This document shows positions 61,701-64,000 of a DNA stretch of 64,000 nucleotides, one piece after another (position 1 is the first letter of the stretch; each line of letters begins with the position of its first letter). The position numbers and the translations under genes are program-made. This stretch comes from Riptortus pedestris (lineage: Eukaryota > Arthropoda > Insecta > Hemiptera > Alydidae). The notes under the pieces are model-generated. The model saw only the letters and a list, made by a program, of their open reading frames with translations. It was not told the DNA's origin and made no database searches. The DNA lies in NCBI GenBank assembly GCA_019009955.1, contig CM032231.1:88628501-88692500 (forward strand), given 5' to 3'.

Positions 61701-62512
61701 CAAGGCTGAAAACGAAAAAAAACAACAATTATCAACATTAATATTCAAAATAGAGAAGAAATGTGTACAACGTTTATAGCAAATTAAATTTACAACAGAT
61801 TGGTTTTATACAATATTTTCATAAAACTCAAAATAATTGAGATTTATATGATCCCACTGGTGAAAGTTCAAAACTTGATTTTTAGTTTTACATAAAATGC
61901 TTAAGTATTGAGTTTGGCAATAATCAAACAAAAATTACAACCAAAAGAGAGGTAAAAGACAAATACTATAAATAAGAATAGAACTGAATGCCATCATCGA
62001 GCAAATTAACTTTAGGAGGAAGGATGTCCTGAAGGGCCATACGGGCTTAGAGAAAGGGGAATATACGTATGTTTGTGCAAAACATTGGAAAATGGCAACT
62101 AATCAATCTAAAGCTAGTTATTTTCCACAAGTTTTTTTTTTTTTTCTCCTGCCCTAGGTAAACCTCAATTCCAATTCATCTGATTTTGGCAAAAAGCTAA
62201 TGTATTTAGCTAAAGTCTTAAACTAGTTTAAATACAAGACTACATTTATTTATTAGGAAGGACAAGATATAAACAATTATATCTTGTTCTTACTCCTAGC
62301 TTTTAAATTAATTGTGTCAACAACTACCAAAATAGTTTTGGGTTGTGGCAAAGGCCCTGATCATATTAGATGAGACTAGATTTAGATTGGGTATCCAATT
62401 ATGAGTGATTATTACTCTTTATTTCAGTGCTTTGGAAGACCTTAATGAAAATGATGGTGATATATCAAAACTACTGACCAGAATGCAAAAGATGAAATTC
62501 CCACCAAGCTAA
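46528..62512 (+). CDS. Uncharacterised 305-aa protein, 7 exons
   Basis: Exons: 46528-46562, 47225-47562, 49024-49188, 49840-49928, 54129-54210, 58290-58413, 62428-62512. All introns are GT-AG and the phases close to 918 nt ending in TAA, which supports a real gene. The N-terminal third (to about residue 70) is acidic and Glu/Lys-rich (TPKTPTTPPGESS; KEIVELKEKELQVEVAE). Residues about 80-150 are the most structured: FNPKLYTFRFPLKV, the hydrophobic PPFWVLVDHLLAVVWHLY (99-116), HLQWALEFSRWIKDETGSIP and LILVIEDALMEKY. Then comes a polar Ser/Lys linker and a C-terminal helix-prone stretch (ISDVIKLLNILKVNQEERVQ ... SKLLTRMQKMKFPPS). The hydrophobic segment contains Asp, His and Trp, so a buried helix is as likely as a membrane span. 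I do not recognise the family. Intron 4 houses the SPF45 gene. Confidence 0.7.
46755..47145 (+). repeat. Two degraded tRNA-derived SINE fragments in tandem
   Basis: 46755-46868 ends with AATTAGCCGTAGTAGCACAA and GTGGACTTTAATAAATAA. 46940-47145 shows the B-box remnant TATTCGATTTCCACCC and the tail region AACTCGTCCCAATTAACGTC. The second lies just upstream of exon 2 of the 305-aa protein gene. Confidence 0.6.
48049..48272 (+). repeat. tRNA-derived SINE, full length
   Basis: It has the head GGGGCTCAGGTTAGCC, B-box GAGGTCGATTCCCGCC, body TTATTTAGTAACGAACTCAT and CTGGGTGGTAACCTGGAGAT, and tail GGGACGTTAATAAATAATAA followed by (ATA)n. It lies in intron 2 of the 305-aa protein gene. Confidence 0.85.
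50988..51022. repeat. Poly-C (about 13) followed by poly-T (about 12)
   Basis: CTGCTCCCCCCCCCCC, then CCTCCACCGCA and a T-run, just before the gypsy pol relic. Confidence 0.9.
51080..52385 (+). pseudogene. Decayed Ty3/gypsy-type pol: reverse transcriptase and RNase H
   Basis: In order: RT start (PVFKRPRPVHLALMDKVQEE; WAVPCVVLRKPNGAILINAD), the catalytic region (ALLIDDVIMTCRTGEEHL in place of the usual YxDD context), KNGFTLYRANCKFMQSSVNY, the connection domain (LESFIGMVNVYKKFIPNFAH) and RNase H (YASKTLISTEKRYSLIEREA; LQTDHHPLLYLFGS), ending near NVDGLSLLPIE. Stops and frameshifts interrupt almost every block, and the LTRs, gag and integrase are not seen. It lies in the intron that also holds SPF45, just upstream of it. 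Confidence 0.85.
52767..52785. promoter_or_regulatory. CRE palindrome overlapping a YY1-like motif, putative SPF45 promoter
   Basis: TGACGTCA (52767-52774) is followed directly by AAGATGGCTGCC (52774-52785), close to the YY1 core AAGATGGCGGC often seen just downstream of transcription starts. The SPF45 ATG lies 135 bp further on. A TATATAAA-like motif is near 52700. Use as a promoter is inferred. Confidence 0.5.
52920..54041 (+). CDS. RBM17: Splicing factor 45 (SPF45/RBM17), intronless, nested in an intron of the 305-aa protein gene
   Basis: An uninterrupted 373-codon ORF. N-terminus MSLYDDLDTLRQKSDEVAGW as in SPF45; EEYDPIWPNDYEKV; a charged KEKEKEDEERQKK helix; a G-patch domain at about 180-227 (YGASVAAKIMAKYGFKEGQG, LGKKEQGIS); a Pro-rich linker; and a C-terminal U2AF-homology motif (UHM) at about 277-370 with SKVVLLRNMVGPGEVDEELE and the RxF-type loop GRFFGG (348-353). 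In animals SPF45 uses this UHM to bind ULM peptides of SF3B1, SF1 and U2AF65 and acts in 3' splice-site choice. Human RBM17 is about 400 residues and multi-exon. The lack of introns and the intronic position suggest an old retrocopy that is still intact, though it could be the only SPF45 gene. ATTAAA at 54056-54061 is a possible poly(A) signal. The host gene's exon 5 starts only 88 bp after the stop. Confidence 0.95.
   Translation: MSLYDDLDTLRQKSDEVAGWSSGIKLFQSQLQLKKATSSTKRDGTKKVTSVLAPVFDLNSKKEEEEAEEMLMKENVRNNENFVVDDLDWNFTGEEYDPIWPNDYEKVVKDLRELREKEKEKEDEERQKKREDRLRIRESRFEPIEDIPKVEEEAEEKPRGGGVAIAPPPSLQEQVIPKAYGASVAAKIMAKYGFKEGQGLGKKEQGISMALQVEKTSKRCGRIVHEKDIMPPPPPASGPPAVMLPPPLVPTAPPSPPPRPSSPKSQVSITEIMKQPSKVVLLRNMVGPGEVDEELEPEVKDECNTKYGDVVRVIIYELPNAHPEEAVRIFVEFKRIESAIKAVVDLNGRFFGGRQVKAGFYPWEKLDNFELLD
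54211..56657. other. First part of intron 5 of the 305-aa protein gene
   Basis: It contains a strong hairpin at 55177-55232, a SINE-tail trace at about 55779-55820, a G-run at 56007-56016 and AT-rich DNA. No coding sequence was recognised. Confidence 0.5.
55177..55232. repeat. 24-bp inverted repeat hairpin (TTAACCCTTTCC family)
   Basis: The left arm starting TTAACCCTTTCCTTGCG (55177-55200) and the right arm ending CGCAAGGAAAGGGTTAA (55209-55232) pair with one mismatch over 24 bp around the 8-nt loop ACTATAAT. Both outer ends are TTAA. It may be a short palindromic MITE or a structured RNA element. Confidence 0.85.
56658..57289 (+). mobile_element. Helentron-associated (HINE/DINE-1-like) element, full length
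   Basis: It starts AGCAGATTTCCCTTGGGGGA, then GTCCATCGATCCTACCTAGG, a short (TA)n, GTCTGTTAACACTCTAGCGG, a G-rich tract, CGGCCTTCAGTAAACTCCTA, and ends GGGAAATCTGCTTAGTTAAC followed by GCAGCCCCTGTGTGACGGAT. Both sub-terminal repeats are intact. It lies in intron 5 of the 305-aa protein gene. Confidence 0.85.
57290..58289. other. Rest of intron 5, mostly featureless
   Basis: An eroded SINE body (about 58005-58130: TAGAAAAGGGTAGTTGCCAA, ATTCGTAGTAGCATAATA) is the only element I can name. Confidence 0.4.
58697..58947 (+). repeat. Helentron-type (HINE-like) 5' fragment with (AT)n
   Basis: AGCAGATTTCCTTAAGGAAA, a long (AT)n at about 58737-58793, TTTGTCTGTTACCGCTCTGG and GGCTGAAATCGGACCAGGGG are present. 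The copy stops at AATATCTCCGTTATTATG, so the 3' half is missing. Confidence 0.8.
59940..60330 (-). pseudogene. Mariner-type transposase relic, internally deleted
   Basis: On the minus strand: an N-terminal-like block (KMQKFLEQHYAIDFCVKLVN), then directly VLHQDNTLSHTALAVHGFLA and APHSPDLAP, matching the DNA..SH and PHPPYSPDLAPCDFF blocks around the last catalytic acid of mariner transposases, and near the end QCIISQGCYFEGEKIEL, the usual C-terminus. The middle of the protein is missing and frames shift between blocks, so it is a deletion derivative. Confidence 0.75.
60331..62427. other. Rest of intron 6 of the 305-aa protein gene
   Basis: A SINE 3' fragment lies at about 61165-61247 (GGTGGCAACCTGTAAATAGA, ATGGATGTTAATAAATAA). 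An internal Helentron-type fragment in reverse lies at about 61700-61870. Poly-T runs are near 61375 and 62130. The 82-codon ORF at 60808-61056 has no splice context or family resemblance. Confidence 0.45.
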
Positions 62513-63866
62513 ATCTCAGTTAAAAATATGTAATTTATTGAATTGTTAATAACTGTTGGATTTAACTGAATTATCATTATTTTACATATAAAATATAAGT
62601 ATACAAAACAATATTCTACTGCATGAGAGTGTTTCTATTCAAACTAAATTTTTGCAAGATTTGTCTTCCAGTAGCATATATATATATATATATATATATT
62701 TAGAATACTAAAGTTTGAATTTGGTAACGACAGACTAAAGACTCAGTAGAACTAAGATTTAGGAACTTCACCTTTAGGATCTCATCTTCATTTGTAACCA
62801 GTTGTCTACTTAGGATCATGCTACTTTTTGTAGCCAAGTTGAAAGAGAAGCAACAGACAGGTTAAGTATGCCTTGCAACAATACGAACCCAGTACGTTCT
62901 GTTAAAAAACCATATGATTGGCTCGGGTGAGGCGTTTACCAAAGGATTTAATGTAGTATAGAAATTATTCAATAGGTTATTAGTATTTCTGAAATAGAAA
63001 TAAAATTAAAAAATGAATGTTACCCATTATAACAATTAACATTATAAATTGTCAGGTTATTGTGATAATGTTCAATATGGGCTCCTCAAATTCTTTATAG
63101 GCTCTGTGTAGTATATATCTCCTCTAGATCAGAAGGGAATGTGAATACCAAGCCTTAAATAAATTGAAGTACAAAAAAAAAAAAAAGAAGAAAGAATTAT
63201 GCACACTATCTGGGATTTTGAATACAGATTTGGCATGTTATGCATGGCTGAAGGGTGGCATTTTGGACTTTTATGACTTTTGTTATATGTAACATTAACT
63301 CTTATCTCTTTGATATGACTTTATTTAAAAAATAAATGAAGTATGCCCAAAATTATTGTGAAGATTAGTACACATTTGTACCTATATGATGATAGTCATT
63401 TAAAGAAAGAGTAAAAGAGAGATAATATTATCATGTATATCAGAAGAATTAAATAAATAAATGAATGAAATCTTGAACAGTATTAGATAAAAAAATGTTC
63501 TTTAGATGCCTAGAATTAATAGAATATATTTTAACATCAAATCTAGTCTCTAAACTGCTAAGATCTGTCACCAGCTATCATCTGTGGGTAAAGACAATAC
63601 ACATACATTAAGATTTCCAATGTGGTTTGGTATAAACACTCATGACCTGACGCCATTTTTCTCCATTTCTCCTGAAATAAGAAGCCTATGGACTTGAAAT
63701 TTAAACTGGACATGAAATGGTTAGAGGCTCGAGTATTTTAAATTGCATTAGGAGGAATGGTTTACTGATGGCTGAAAACTAAAGTTCAAGTAACTCAGTT
63801 AATTTACTAGATAAAAAAAAAAAAAACCAATTGCAGAAAATTAAATTTTCAGTAATTTTCATTATT
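62513..63866. other. Downstream intergenic DNA
   Basis: A short (AT)n is at about 62677-62699 and a reverse internal Helentron-type fragment at about 63745-63845. No AATAAA stands out close to the stop codon of the 305-aa protein gene. No coding sequence was recognised. Confidence 0.4.
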
Positions 63867-64000
63867 CAGGTTAGCCACGTCAGTTAAAGCGTTGACTTTA
63901 ACTCACATGGTAAACCAAGAGTGGAGCTCGGATTCCCGCTTGGGCAATAGAAATTTATTTAGTGACGAATTCATTACATAAAATCCTTAGCCCCACCCTG
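63867..64000 (+). repeat. tRNA-derived SINE, cut by the window end
   Basis: CAGGTTAGCCACGTCAGTTA, GAGCTCGGATTCCCGCTTGG and TTATTTAGTGACGAATTCAT match the head and body of the 25305 copy. The tail lies beyond the window. Confidence 0.8.

Overview
The window is AT-rich animal DNA with long introns, consensus GT-AG splice sites, (TA)n and (CA)n microsatellites and many degraded transposons. R1-clade and jockey-like LINEs, mariner, Ty3/gypsy and Helentron-type elements, together with the gene set, suggest an arthropod, most likely an insect. I cannot name the order or species. ORFs longer than an exon are rare, so genes were rebuilt by joining exons on splice signals, reading-frame phase and similarity to remembered protein families.

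Layout. 1-7066: mostly transposon debris (a jockey/I-type LINE 3' end, an R1-type LINE remnant, Helentron-type fragments, a TTAA-flanked element). 7067-10694 (+): the 3' part of a gene for an acidic, nuclear-looking protein ending in a CaaX box (CNIM). 12766-23338 (-): a complete 8-exon TAB1 (TAK1-binding protein 1) gene, convergent with the CaaX gene. 26296-40452 (+): a complete 9-exon 4-hydroxybutyrate CoA-transferase gene, divergent from TAB1. 40453-46527: 3' UTR, then transposon-rich intergenic DNA including a DDE transposon relic with ~300-bp inverted termini. 46528-62512 (+): a 7-exon gene for a 305-residue protein I do not recognise. Its fourth intron holds a Ty3/gypsy pol relic and, 88 bp before the next exon, an intact intronless SPF45/RBM17 splicing-factor gene on the same strand. 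62513-64000: intergenic, ending in a SINE.

The genes do not form a pathway. TAB1 acts in TAK1 innate-immune and stress signalling, SPF45 in 3' splice-site recognition, and the CoA-transferase in acyl-CoA metabolism, probably mitochondrial. The most striking non-coding content is a multi-copy family with the anatomy of Helentron-associated elements (HINE/DINE-1-like): 12-bp sub-terminal inverted repeats, an internal microsatellite and a 3' stem-loop. One copy carries a near-perfect 331-bp palindrome and two copies are fused head to tail. TAB1 itself carries five 113-bp tandem copies of the 5' part of its fifth exon together with the splice acceptor.

Limits: exon joins are by eye, no database was searched, and repeat boundaries are approximate to a few bases unless stated.
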